A DNA stretch of 64,000 nt, taken from the NCBI GenBank assembly GCA_035540375.1, contig DATLGO010000069.1, forward strand, positions 1 through 64,000. Reading direction: 5' to 3'. The stretch's first letter is position 1; the number at the start of each line of letters is the position of its first letter. This document shows, in pieces, positions 8,808-16,662 of the stretch. The notes under the pieces are model-generated. The model did no database searches and had not been told where the DNA came from. It saw nothing but the letters and a program-made list of their open reading frames with translations. The DNA comes from Candidatus Thermoplasmatota archaeon. Lineage in GTDB: Archaea > Thermoplasmatota > SW-10-69-26 > JACQPN01 > JAJPHT01. Both the position numbers and the translations under genes were made by a program.

Positions 8808-9876
8808 AGCGAAGCTCCTCCCTACGGCCGACGATGCCTTGCGGACGGTGCAGCATGACGAGGACGAGGAGCACGCCGATGAGGAGCTCCTGCCCGGGAC
8901 CGGGACGGGTGAGGAAACCCACGACGCTCTCCAGGGGACCGCCCACGACGGGGATCGTCTCGAGCCGGAGCACCCGCGCGAAGGCCGTGAGGCCCCAGAA
9001 GGCGATCGAGCCCGCGAGGGCGCCGCGGAGGGTCGTCACGCCGCCGACGACCACGATGGTCCACGCGTAGAACGTGACGAGGGGGACGAACAACGCGGGA
9101 ATGATCTGCGCGAAGGCCCACGCGTAGAGCATGCCGTAGAGCGCCGCCGGCACCGCGCCGAGCGCGAGCGCCTGGAGCTTGAACCGGAACGGGTTCTTCC
9201 CGACCGCGCCGGCCACGTCCTCGTCCTCGCGGATCGCTCGCAGGACGCGGCCCCACGGCGAGCGCGCGAGCCGCGAGAACGTCCAGTACAGGACGCCGAA
9301 GAGAACGAGCGCGAGGACGGCCACGAAGAACGGCGAGTAGGGCACGACGCCGAGGGAGGCCGCGAGGGCCGCCCACGGCCCGCTTGTCGCGAAGTCTCGG
9401 CCCGGAAGCGGGAAGCTGTAGATGCCGAACGGTCCGCGCGTGAGCCAGACCTCGGAGAGCGCGATCGTCCGAACGATCTCGGCGACGCCGATCGTCGCGA
9501 TCGCGAGATAGTCCTCCCGCAGGCGCAGGGTCGGGATGCCGACGACGATGGCGAGGGCGACGGCGCCGAGAAGGCCGAGGGCGACCCCCGCGAACCACGG
9601 CCACCCGTTGAGATGCGCGAGCCCCACGCCGTAGGCGCCGATCGCCGCGAAGCCGATGTGGCCGAAGTTGATGAGTCCCGCGAGGCCGAACTGCAGCGAG
9701 AGGCCGAGGGCGAGGAGCGCGAAGAGCGCCATCGTGAGCGCGACGCCGACGAGGAATTCTCCCGAAACGGAGCCGTTGCGCGCGGAGATGAGGGTCAGGA
9801 GGAGGAAGACGCCCGAGGCGAGCGCCGCGACGACGGCCCACTCGCGCCCGTCCCGGGAGAGCGCGGGAAGCTTCAC
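8797..9876 (-). CDS. livM: Branched-chain amino acid ABC transporter permease LivM
   Basis: A 359-residue polytopic permease with about nine to ten hydrophobic segments. It shows the family's conserved cytoplasmic loop (SPWGRVLRAIREDEDVA) that contacts the ATPases, plus GLINFGHIGFAAIGAY. The GTG start overlaps the livH stop (GTGA). It forms the transmembrane channel with LivH. Confidence 0.94.
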   Translation of the reverse strand: MKLPALSRDGREWAVVAALASGVFLLLTLISARNGSVSGEFLVGVALTMALFALLALGLSLQFGLAGLINFGHIGFAAIGAYGVGLAHLNGWPWFAGVALGLLGAVALAIVVGIPTLRLREDYLAIATIGVAEIVRTIALSEVWLTRGPFGIYSFPLPGRDFATSGPWAALAASLGVVPYSPFFVAVLALVLFGVLYWTFSRLARSPWGRVLRAIREDEDVAGAVGKNPFRFKLQALALGAVPAALYGMLYAWAFAQIIPALFVPLVTFYAWTIVVVGGVTTLRGALAGSIAFWGLTAFARVLRLETIPVVGGPLESVVGFLTRPGPGQELLIGVLLVLVMLHRPQGIVGRREELRFGR

Positions 9877-11108
9877 GTCGCCCGCCCCCCGAGGATGCCC
9901 TGCGGCCGGACGAGGAGGACGAGGATCAGCACCGCGAAGCTCGCCGCGAACTTGTAGTCGGGCGAGGCGAGCCCCGCGACGAGCTCCATGACGACGCCGA
10001 TCACGAGGCCGCCCGCCATCGCGCCGTAGGCGCTTCCGATGCCTCCGAGGATGACCGCCGCGAAGAGGGTGAGGAGCAGCGTGAATCCGACGCCGGGGCT
10101 CACGGCGAAGTTGTTCAGGGGAAGGAGCGCGCCCGCGAGGCCCGCGAGGCCGGCGGCGAGGATCCAGAGCGCGACCACCAGGCGGTTCACGTCCATGCCG
10201 GAAAGGCGCGCGAGGTCGGGGTTGTCGGCGAGGGCGCGGAGCGCTTTGCCGGTGCGCGTGAAGGCGAGGAACGCGTGCACGCCCGCGATGGCCGCGGCGG
10301 CGACAACGAGCGTCGTCGCCTGGTCGACGGTGAAGATCGCCGGTCCGACGCGCCACGGCAGCTCGAGGGGACGCGCGTAGTTCAGGAAATCGGATCCGAA
10401 GCGGATGGCGATCGCGTTCCGCACGATGAAGGCGACGCCGATGCTCACGATGAGGAGCGTGAGGATGGTCGCGCGGCGGGCCCTGAGGGGGCGCCAGACG
10501 ACGGCCTCGAAGAGGACGGCGACCACGACGGCCGCGGCGGCGCCCAGCGCGGCCGCGAGGAAGAACGGCGAGGCGAGCGCCCAGGCGGCGAGGGCCGTCC
10601 CGCCTCCTCCGAGGGCCCACGCGACGTCGGACCCGCGGCCGCGCGCCGTGCGGCGGCGGGCGACGACCAGGGCGGCCGCCCCGAGGGCGAGGGCGCCCGC
10701 GAGGGCGGGCAGCGCGAGGCCGCGCGCGGGAAGGGACAGACCGAGGACGGCGGCTGCGAGCGCCGCCGCGCCCACGACGGCGGCGCGCGCCTCCGAGGGC
10801 TCGAGGAGGCCGGCGCGCCATGATCCCGCGGATCGCCCGCGCGTTGGGGGCGCGAGCAGCCCCGCGACGCCGACGGCGGCGAGGACGACGGCGAGGCCGA
10901 GGGCCCAAAAGGCGGCTTCGACGGGCGGGACCGAGACGGAGAAGAAGAAGGCTCCGTACGCTCCGACCGCGAGGAGATCCCCGTGCGCGAAATTCGCGAG
11001 ATTGAGGATGCCGTAGATGAGCGTGAGGCCGATGGCGGCGAGCGCGATCACGGATCCGAGCGCGACGCCGTTGACGCCGTACTGGATCACGTCCGCGATG
11101 GACGCCAT
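9873..11108 (-). CDS. livH: Branched-chain amino acid ABC transporter permease LivH, with large insertion
   Basis: A polytopic permease of 411 residues; typical LivH has about 290-300. The N-terminus (YGILNLANFAHGD) and C-terminal half (FTRTGKALRALADNPDLA) are canonical. Between them, at roughly residues 50-160, is an extra Ala-rich block with about three additional membrane-spanning segments and a short charged loop. I chose the ATG at 11108 because a TATA box lies 28 nt upstream and an upstream in-frame start would add a basic, non-family N-terminus. Confidence 0.92.
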   Translation of the reverse strand: MASIADVIQYGVNGVALGSVIALAAIGLTLIYGILNLANFAHGDLLAVGAYGAFFFSVSVPPVEAAFWALGLAVVLAAVGVAGLLAPPTRGRSAGSWRAGLLEPSEARAAVVGAAALAAAVLGLSLPARGLALPALAGALALGAAALVVARRRTARGRGSDVAWALGGGGTALAAWALASPFFLAAALGAAAAVVVAVLFEAVVWRPLRARRATILTLLIVSIGVAFIVRNAIAIRFGSDFLNYARPLELPWRVGPAIFTVDQATTLVVAAAAIAGVHAFLAFTRTGKALRALADNPDLARLSGMDVNRLVVALWILAAGLAGLAGALLPLNNFAVSPGVGFTLLLTLFAAVILGGIGSAYGAMAGGLVIGVVMELVAGLASPDYKFAASFAVLILVLLVRPQGILGGRAT

Positions 11109-11133
11109 GAGACAAGGAAGGATGCGGGCCGGC

Positions 11134-11139
11134 CTATAT
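11134..11139 (-). promoter_or_regulatory. TATA box of the livHMGF operon
   Basis: On the minus strand this reads ATATAG, centred about 28 nt before the livH ATG. It overlaps the stop codon of the upstream amidase gene, so liv transcription can start independently of that gene. Confidence 0.6.
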
Positions 11140-12006
11140 CGTTTCCTCCTTGGATCGCGCGGGAGCGCGGCTGAGGTCCGCGTAGACCTCCGGGCGACGG
11201 TCGACAAGCCCGCGCGAGCGCGTGCGGAACCTCGCGAGGAGGTCGAAGTCGAGGGTGGCCCGGACGATCGCGGGCTCGAAAGGATCTCCGTAGCGCGCGA
11301 GGATCCCCCACGGCGCCGCGATGAAGCTCCGCCCCGCGACGGCCGGGTCGACCCTCGAGAAGCCGCCCGCCTTGAGCACGAACGCGCCCGCGTCGTACGC
11401 GCGCGCGACGAACAGGGCCTCGCGCGCCTCGCGCGTGGGGTCGGGCTCGAGGTGCGGGCTCATCACGGGGACGAGGAGGATCTCGGCGCCATCGAGGGCG
11501 AGGACGCGCGCCGCTTCCGGATAGAGGACGTCCGCGCAGACGAGGATGCCTGCTCTCCGGCCTGCGACCTCGAAGGTCGCGAGGCGATCGCCGCCCACGA
11601 TGCCGTTCGCCGCCTCGCGCGGCATCGGGTGGATCTTCGTCTGAGCGCCGACGAGGCGGCCATGGTCGTACACGATGCCCCGGTTGTTCAACGCGGCGCC
11701 GCTTTCCACGAGGGTCGTGCCGGCGACGGCGCAGCCGAGGTCGCGGGAGAGATCGGCGACGAACCGCTCGGCCTCCGGAACGGTCCGGCGCGGCGACTCC
11801 CCCTCGGCGTGGCCCCGGGGGACGAAAAAGTATTCGGGGAGCGCGATGAGGCGCGGGGGACCCGCCGGATCGCGGGTCGCCGCGCGCGCGAGATCCGCGA
11901 CGCCCGCGAGGGTCGCCTCGACGGTGGCGCGGTGCTCGGTCTGGAGGCAGGCGACGTCGAAACGCACGCTCCGCGAGGCGCGGCGGCGGGCGTCAAGCTT
12001 TCTCAT
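11134..12006 (-). CDS. Carbon-nitrogen hydrolase (nitrilase superfamily)
   Basis: A 290-residue nitrilase-fold amidase with the catalytic triad in place: Glu58 in LPEYFF, Lys124 in QTKIHPMP and Cys157 in VCADVLYPE. It hydrolyses a C-N bond of an amide or N-carbamyl compound; the substrate cannot be told. Its position just upstream of livHMGF makes an amino acid amide or a related amine plausible. The ATG overlaps the stop of the PRC-barrel gene (ATGA). Confidence 0.88.
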   Translation of the reverse strand: MRKLDARRRASRSVRFDVACLQTEHRATVEATLAGVADLARAATRDPAGPPRLIALPEYFFVPRGHAEGESPRRTVPEAERFVADLSRDLGCAVAGTTLVESGAALNNRGIVYDHGRLVGAQTKIHPMPREAANGIVGGDRLATFEVAGRRAGILVCADVLYPEAARVLALDGAEILLVPVMSPHLEPDPTREAREALFVARAYDAGAFVLKAGGFSRVDPAVAGRSFIAAPWGILARYGDPFEPAIVRATLDFDLLARFRTRSRGLVDRRPEVYADLSRAPARSKEETI

Positions 12007-12290
12007 GAGGGCGCGAGATCCTCGAGGTCCGCCGCGAGGACGATCCGGCCGGGCTCGACCTCCGCCACGTCGTCGAGCCGCACCTCGAGCATCGGGCCGA
12101 AGTTTCCGTCCGGGTCGACGCGCAGGGCGACGATCTCTCCGCGGTCGACGAGGAGCGCGACGACGCGACCGACCCGCGTGTGACGGGCGTCCACGACGTC
12201 GCACCCGAGGAGGATGCCGGCGAGGCTCGCCGTGCGCCCCCGGAACACCGAGGGCAGGCGACTCACGTCGGCCGGAGTGAGTTCGAGCAC
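12003..12290 (-). CDS. PRC-barrel domain protein
   Basis: A 95-residue protein consisting mostly of one PRC-barrel: ASLAGILLGCDVVDARHTRVGR followed by short beta strands and a C-terminal VRLDDVAEVEPGRIVL. PRC barrels occur in photosynthetic reaction centre H subunits, RimM and many small archaeal proteins that bind RNA or other proteins. It is translationally coupled to the downstream nitrilase-fold gene. Start is GTG at 12290. Function unknown. Confidence 0.75.
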   Translation of the reverse strand: MLELTPADVSRLPSVFRGRTASLAGILLGCDVVDARHTRVGRVVALLVDRGEIVALRVDPDGNFGPMLEVRLDDVAEVEPGRIVLAADLEDLAPS

Positions 12291-12345
12291 GCGATCCTCG
12301 CGGAGGGTCGCGTGGAAAAGGATTGTGGCCGTGTGATCGGGATGA

Positions 12346-12699
12346 TCACGCCGAAGGCTCGGAGGCCTTCTTCTGCTTCCCGATCCGCTCGGCGCGGAGG
12401 TTCACGTCACGGGTCGCCGTCACGTTCGTCTTCTCCATGCGGTACTCGACCGCCGTGAGGGCGCCGGCGGGGAGCTTGACGTAGGAGATGAGCGCCGTCA
12501 CGCCGCCCGGCAGGAGCTTCGGGGGCTCGCGCGCGATGACCTCGGCGCGCGCGTCCGTCGGGACCGTGAGCGTCGAGCTTTCGAGGCTGATCGTGTCCGT
12601 GATCTTGACGATGGCCTCTCCCTCGCTGAGGTTCTGCTCCGCAGCGGCGAGGAGTCGGTCGCGGCCCTTCGTCGTCTCCACGATCAGGATCGTCTTCAT
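12346..12699 (-). CDS. Conserved-looking hypothetical protein
   Basis: 117 residues, beginning MKTILIVETTKGRDRLL and ending in a Lys-rich tail. It appears to be an alpha/beta protein with an Ig-like beta region in the middle (strands rich in Val, Thr and Ile). I do not recognise the family. The ATG has a good ribosome-binding site (GAGGTGA, 6-12 nt upstream), so the mRNA probably has a leader. Neighbours are an unrelated PRC-barrel gene downstream and moaA upstream on the same strand. Confidence 0.6.
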   Translation of the reverse strand: MKTILIVETTKGRDRLLAAAEQNLSEGEAIVKITDTISLESSTLTVPTDARAEVIAREPPKLLPGGVTALISYVKLPAGALTAVEYRMEKTNVTATRDVNLRAERIGKQKKASEPSA

Positions 12700-12917
12700 C
12701 CGTTCACCTCGAACCCCGCCTGGACCCCTGGGTAAGGGACGTCGCAGGAACAAGAACAGGAGCCTGCCCCGTTCGTGTGCCGGTGCGACGAGCACCGGGC
12801 GGGGCTCGTCGAGCCAACAGGGGCGGTTCGATGTCTTAAGGTTTGTTTTTCTTACAAAGCGGCTCAGAGGAGGAGGCCCGTTGCGCGAGGGACGCAGGAG
12901 GTCCGCTCCGGGACGGG
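12700..12917 (-). other. Intergenic region with candidate structured leader
   Basis: No gene is visible here. On the minus strand an AT-rich element (ACCTTAAGAC, about 12833-12842) could be a promoter for the 12699 gene, giving a leader of about 110 nt. The leader contains a 7-bp hairpin (12787-12793 with 12804-12810, GACGAGC/GCTCGTC). Roles are inferred. Confidence 0.35.
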
Positions 12918-13940
12918 TCAAGGCGGGGCAAGAGGGCTCTCCGGCGAGGTCGCGGACGGTCTGCGGAGCGCCTTGTACAGTGCCGACGCGCCCGCGGCGG
13001 GCGCAAACGCGCGCCCCGAGCGCGCGTCGGCGACGTAGTACGGGACGCGATCGCGCACCACGGACCTGTACGCGGCGCGCACGCCCTCGTCGTCGAGGCC
13101 GCGCGTGGGCACGGTGTCGTCGAGCCGGTTCAGGCACCCCTTCAGCCGGCCGTCGTGCGTGATGCGGATGCGGCTGCAGTGCGCGCAGAACTCGGCGTTG
13201 CCGACCGGGTCCACGACCTCCACTTTCGCGTGGCCGACGCGGTAGATCCGGCGATGGTGCATCGCGCGGACCTCCACGCGGTCGGCCCGGCCCGCGAGCC
13301 ACGCCTTGACCTTCGCCATGTCGGCGCGCGCGCCCGCGAGGTCGTGCCGGATCTCGGGCATGAGCTCGATGAGCTGAAGCTCGAGGCCGTCGCGCGAGGC
13401 GACGAAATCGAGGAGCGACGGGAGCGCATCGAGCGTGTCGTCCATCACGACGGCGTTCACCTTGACGGGCGCGAGGCCGGCGGCGAGGGCCGCCTCGAGG
13501 CCGTCGAGGACCGGCTCGATGGAGCCGCGTCGCAGGCGCCTGAAATGATCGGGGTCGAGCGTGTCGAGGCTGACGTTCACGCGGGCGAGGCCCGCGTCCG
13601 CGAGGGCGCGGGCGCGGCTCGCAAGAAGCGTGCCGTTGGTCGTGAGCGACACCTCCATGAAGGTCGCCACCCTCGCGACGATCGACTCGAGGTCGCGTCG
13701 GAGCATCGGCTCCCCGCCCGTGAGCTTGACGTTCACGATGCCGAATTCCCGCGCGATCGTGAGCAGACGAACGACCTCGTCCGCCGTCATCTCGTCGGGG
13801 CTCGGGTCGCGGGGTCCGAGCGTGTCCCCGAGGCCCTCGTTGTGGCAGTAGACGCACGCGAAGTTGCAGCGGTTCGTGAGCGACACGCGAACGTCGGTGA
13901 CGCCGCGGCCGTACCCGTCGACAAGCAGGGGGCCCGCCAC
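12918..13940 (-). CDS. moaA: GTP 3',8-cyclase MoaA (molybdenum cofactor biosynthesis)
   Basis: A 340-residue radical SAM enzyme that makes the first molybdopterin intermediate from GTP. The N-terminal cluster motif is CNFACVYC (Cys25, Cys29, Cys32). The C-terminal auxiliary cluster motif is CAHC plus a Cys in GRLKGCLN. It supports Mo/W cofactor synthesis, in keeping with the tungstate-type transporter at 17984-20159. The C-terminus ends in a Ser/Pro-rich tail without the terminal Gly-Gly usual in bacterial MoaA. Start is GTG. Confidence 0.92.
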   Translation of the reverse strand: MAGPLLVDGYGRGVTDVRVSLTNRCNFACVYCHNEGLGDTLGPRDPSPDEMTADEVVRLLTIAREFGIVNVKLTGGEPMLRRDLESIVARVATFMEVSLTTNGTLLASRARALADAGLARVNVSLDTLDPDHFRRLRRGSIEPVLDGLEAALAAGLAPVKVNAVVMDDTLDALPSLLDFVASRDGLELQLIELMPEIRHDLAGARADMAKVKAWLAGRADRVEVRAMHHRRIYRVGHAKVEVVDPVGNAEFCAHCSRIRITHDGRLKGCLNRLDDTVPTRGLDDEGVRAAYRSVVRDRVPYYVADARSGRAFAPAAGASALYKALRRPSATSPESPLAPP

Positions 13941-13964
13941 GCGGCGCCTAGCCCGTCGGCCTCC

Positions 13965-14261
13965 TTAACGTTTGCCGGGGGACGCGCCCTCGCGCGCGAA
14001 TTCCAGATACCGCGCCTCCCCGAGGAGACGGTCCGCGTGGGCCTCCGTGCGTCCGTAAAACCGCCGCACGAGGTCGTCGCGCGAGACGTGCCGACCGATC
14101 GCCTCCATGCGCGCGAGAAGGTCCGCGGCCCACCGCTCGCGGACGATGCGCTCGCCGCCGGCGAGCTGGGCCGAGAGGATGGCTTCGGCCCTCGCCCGCG
14201 CCGAGCGGCGCACGGCGTCCGCGTCGAAGGCGGGACGACGGGAAGGCGTGTCGAGCGCCAC
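13965..14261 (-). CDS. Hypothetical helical protein upstream of moaA
   Basis: 98 residues, Arg/Ala/Glu-rich and predicted almost entirely helical, with no membrane segment and no recognisable motif. It precedes moaA by 24 nt on the same strand and likely shares its promoter, a TATA-like sequence (CTAATAGG on the minus strand, about 14282-14290) 20-30 nt before the GTG start. Function unknown. Confidence 0.55.
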   Translation of the reverse strand: MALDTPSRRPAFDADAVRRSARARAEAILSAQLAGGERIVRERWAADLLARMEAIGRHVSRDDLVRRFYGRTEAHADRLLGEARYLEFAREGASPGKR

Positions 14262-14292
14262 GCGCGACCTTCGCGCGGCACCCTATTAGAAG

Positions 14293-14658
14293 GTGTCGCG
14301 CCACTCGGCCAACGTACAAGTCGGAGGCGGGCGCGAGCGCACGCGCTTGCTCGACGCCGCCCCGCGAAGACCCTCGCTCGACGTCGCAAGCGACGTGCTC
14401 GGCCGCAAGTGGCGGGCCGCCGCGCTCAGGGCCCTTGCCGAGGCTCCGCTCGGATTCAACGCCCTCAAGCGCGCGATGCCCGGCGTCACCGCGAAGGTGC
14501 TCGCCTCCGCGCTCGCCGACCTCGAAAGGCGCGGCCTCGTCGAGCGACGTCGCGCAGACGGGGCCCTGGCGCGCGTCGAGTACCGGTTGACGCCCGCCGC
14601 GTGCGACCTCGCGCCCGTGCTCGAGGCGCTCGCGGCGTGGTCGCGCCGCTGGACGTGA
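14293..14658 (+). CDS. HxlR-family winged-helix transcription regulator
   Basis: The core matches HxlR: DVLGRKWRAAALRAL, FNALKRAMPGVTAKVLASAL, LERRGLVERR and EYRLTPA, which together make one winged helix of about 90 residues. HxlR regulators usually act as dimers and sense redox or reactive electrophiles through a Cys. Here the N-terminal Cys is absent and Cys occurs only in the last helix. The start is uncertain: GTG 14293 gives 121 residues, but a TATA at about 14283 would favour TTG 14347. The 3' end overlaps the next gene (GTGA). Confidence 0.8.
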   Translation: MSRHSANVQVGGGRERTRLLDAAPRRPSLDVASDVLGRKWRAAALRALAEAPLGFNALKRAMPGVTAKVLASALADLERRGLVERRRADGALARVEYRLTPAACDLAPVLEALAAWSRRWT

Positions 14659-15440
14659 AGGTCCGGCAGCTTGAAGTCCGCGCGCTCCCGTGGCGGACCG
14701 TGCAGAATCCGTGGGAGACCTGGCTCGCCAACGCGATGGCCGGCGCCGCGGACGCCCGCGAACGGCTCGCGAGCCCGCGCGTCGCGTTCGAGGCGCGACG
14801 GAAGGCCATCCACGTATTCGGCGCGATCGTGGCGGTCCCGGTCTTCCTGCTCCTTCCCTTCGAGGCGGCGCTCCTCTTCGCGCTCGCGATCATGGCTCTC
14901 ATTGTGGTCGTGCACGTCGCCGAGCGGCGCCGCATCGCGTCGGGCCTTCCGGCCTTCCTCCACAAGCCCGTCGCGACGGCCCTCGAGGTCACGCGGCGCC
15001 CGCACGAGAGTTTCCCGTGGCCGCCCATCCTCTTCCTCGTGGCGCTCATCGTGATCGGGACCGCGAACACGTGGGCGGGTTTCTCGAAGGCGTACGCGTT
15101 CGCCGCCTTCGGCATCCTGGGGGTCGGCGACGCGGCGAGCGCCCTCATCGGGGTGGCCTACGGCCGGCGGATGCTTCCGTGGAATTCGCGCAAGAGCTTC
15201 GAGGGGACGCTCGCGGGCTTCGTCGCGTCCTACGTGGCGGCCGCGCTCCTCGCGTCCATCGCCTACACCGTTCGCCTCGAGGTCATGCCGCCCGCGATGC
15301 ACGGGGTCGTCGCGCTCGGCGCGCTCGCGGGCGCGCTCATCGAGACGCTCCCGCGCGTCGAGGACAACCTGTTCGTCCCCCTCGGCGCCTACGCCGCGAT
15401 GATCGGCGCGGCCTTCGCGCTCGGGTCGCCTCTCGCGTGA
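14655..15440 (+). CDS. Phytol/dolichol kinase-like CTP-dependent polyprenol kinase
   Basis: A 261-residue integral membrane protein with about seven hydrophobic segments. It matches the SEC59/DGK1/VTE5 cytidylyltransferase-like kinase family: ARRKAIHVFGAIVAV near the start, GVGDAASALIGVAYGRR and SRKSFEGTLAGFVAS. Members phosphorylate long-chain isoprenoid alcohols or diacylglycerol with CTP. Its place beside carS suggests lipid recycling or dolichol supply for glycosylation. Start GTG 14655 overlaps the regulator's stop. Confidence 0.82.
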   Translation: MKVRQLEVRALPWRTVQNPWETWLANAMAGAADARERLASPRVAFEARRKAIHVFGAIVAVPVFLLLPFEAALLFALAIMALIVVVHVAERRRIASGLPAFLHKPVATALEVTRRPHESFPWPPILFLVALIVIGTANTWAGFSKAYAFAAFGILGVGDAASALIGVAYGRRMLPWNSRKSFEGTLAGFVASYVAAALLASIAYTVRLEVMPPAMHGVVALGALAGALIETLPRVEDNLFVPLGAYAAMIGAAFALGSPLA

Positions 15441-15480
15441 GGGCAAAAGGGCTTTGTGAGGCTCGCCGCATGCGGGCGCG

Positions 15481-16080
15481 ATGGCCACGGCGGGCGAGAT
15501 CGGAGCGATCGTCCTCACCGCGCTCTGGCTCTTCCTCCCGGCCTTCCTCGCGAACATGGCGCCCGTCTTCGTCGGCGGGCCGCCCCCGATCGACGGCGGG
15601 CGGGTCTGGAGGGACGGCCGCCGGATCCTCGGCGACGGGAAGACGTGGCGCGGTCTTTTCCTCGGACCGCTCGTCGCAAGCGCGATCGTCCTCGGCCTCA
15701 GCGTCGTGCCGCCGTCGGAAGCCGGCCGCGCCGCGGGCCTCGTCGGGTGGGGAAGCGCCGCCGAGACGTTCGTCTTCGCGTACGTCATCGGATTCGGCGC
15801 GCTCGTGGGCGACGCCGTCAAGTCGTTCTTCAAACGGCGCAGCGGCCGCGACCGGGGCGCCCGGTGGCCCGGTTTCGACCAGCTCGATTTCGTCGCGGGA
15901 GGGCTCCTCTTCGCGGCCGCGGCCTCGGCCCTCTGGGGGCTTGCGGGCGGGAACGGGGCCTGGTTCTCGGAGCGATTCACCCTCGAGCGGATCGTCGCCC
16001 TCGTCATCCTGACGCCCGGCCTCCATCTTCTCGTGAACATCGTCGGATACAAGCTCGGCAAGAAGGACGTGCCCTGGTAA
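15481..16080 (+). CDS. carS: CDP-archaeol synthase
   Basis: A 199-residue membrane enzyme with four to five helices. The family signatures are clear: LPAFLANMAPVF, a long PPPIDGG/GKTWRGLF region and GDAVKSFFKRR. CarS transfers CMP from CTP to 2,3-di-O-geranylgeranylglyceryl phosphate, committing it to archaeal polar lipids. This is one of the best indications that the organism is an archaeon. It sits 40 nt after the polyprenol kinase-like gene, and its start may have its own weak TATA (CTTTGTGA, about 15451-15458). Confidence 0.95.
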   Translation: MATAGEIGAIVLTALWLFLPAFLANMAPVFVGGPPPIDGGRVWRDGRRILGDGKTWRGLFLGPLVASAIVLGLSVVPPSEAGRAAGLVGWGSAAETFVFAYVIGFGALVGDAVKSFFKRRSGRDRGARWPGFDQLDFVAGGLLFAAAASALWGLAGGNGAWFSERFTLERIVALVILTPGLHLLVNIVGYKLGKKDVPW

Positions 16081-16098
16081 GGGGCCGACCCGGAGAAG

Positions 16099-16106
16099 GT
16101 TTATCG
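16099..16106 (+). promoter_or_regulatory. TATA box of pyrE-purD
   Basis: GTTTATCG is centred at about 16102, directly after carS. With the usual 26-28 nt spacing, transcription would begin near 16129. That argues that translation of pyrE starts at GTG 16135 rather than GTG 16114. Confidence 0.55.
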
Positions 16107-16113
16107 GACCTTC

Positions 16114-16662
16114 GTGGCTTCAGCGACGGCCGAGGTGGGCACGTTGGATCTCCGGGAACACATCCTCGCCTGCGGGGCCGTCAAGTTCGGCGACTTCGTC
16201 CTCGCGTCGGGCGCCCGCTCCAGCTATTACGTCGACATCAAGAAGGCGAGCGGCAGCCCGTCGGTGCTCCGGGCGATCGGCGAGCGCATCGCCCCCCTCG
16301 CGCGGCCGTACGACGCCGTCGCCGGGATGGAGCTCGGCGCGGTGCCCATCGCCGTCGCGGCCGGCCTTGCCGCGGACAAACCCATCCTCATCGTCCGCAA
16401 GCAGGCGAAAGCCCACGGCACGGGCTCGCGCATCGAGGGCGAGGTCAGGTCGGGCCTCCGCGTGCTCCTCGTCGAGGACGTCACCACCTCGGGCGGATCG
16501 AGCCTCGAAGCCGTCAAGGTCCTGCGCGAGGCGGGCGCCGTCGTCGACCTCGCCGTCGTGGTCGTCGACCGCGAATCCGGCGCCGAGAAGCTCCTCGGCG
16601 ACGCGAACGTCAAGCTTCTCCCCCTCGTGCGCGTGAGCGAGCTCATGGGGGCCCGCCGTTGA
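16114..16662 (+). CDS. pyrE: Orotate phosphoribosyltransferase
   Basis: The enzyme adds PRPP to orotate to make OMP in pyrimidine synthesis. The PRPP-binding motif is VLLVEDVTTSGGS, with the RKQAKAHGTG segment upstream supplying the catalytic Lys loop. As written it has 182 residues from GTG 16114. The TATA position and family length favour GTG 16135 (175 residues) as the true start. The TTGA overlap with purD couples the two nucleotide-synthesis genes. Confidence 0.93.
   Translation: MASATAEVGTLDLREHILACGAVKFGDFVLASGARSSYYVDIKKASGSPSVLRAIGERIAPLARPYDAVAGMELGAVPIAVAAGLAADKPILIVRKQAKAHGTGSRIEGEVRSGLRVLLVEDVTTSGGSSLEAVKVLREAGAVVDLAVVVVDRESGAEKLLGDANVKLLPLVRVSELMGARR

Noticed and set aside
12843-15440. 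One very long plus-strand frame across moaA and the HxlR gene
   Set aside because: Only its last 261 codons encode a recognisable protein (polyprenol kinase-like), and GTG 14655 overlaps the regulator's stop in the usual GTGA manner.
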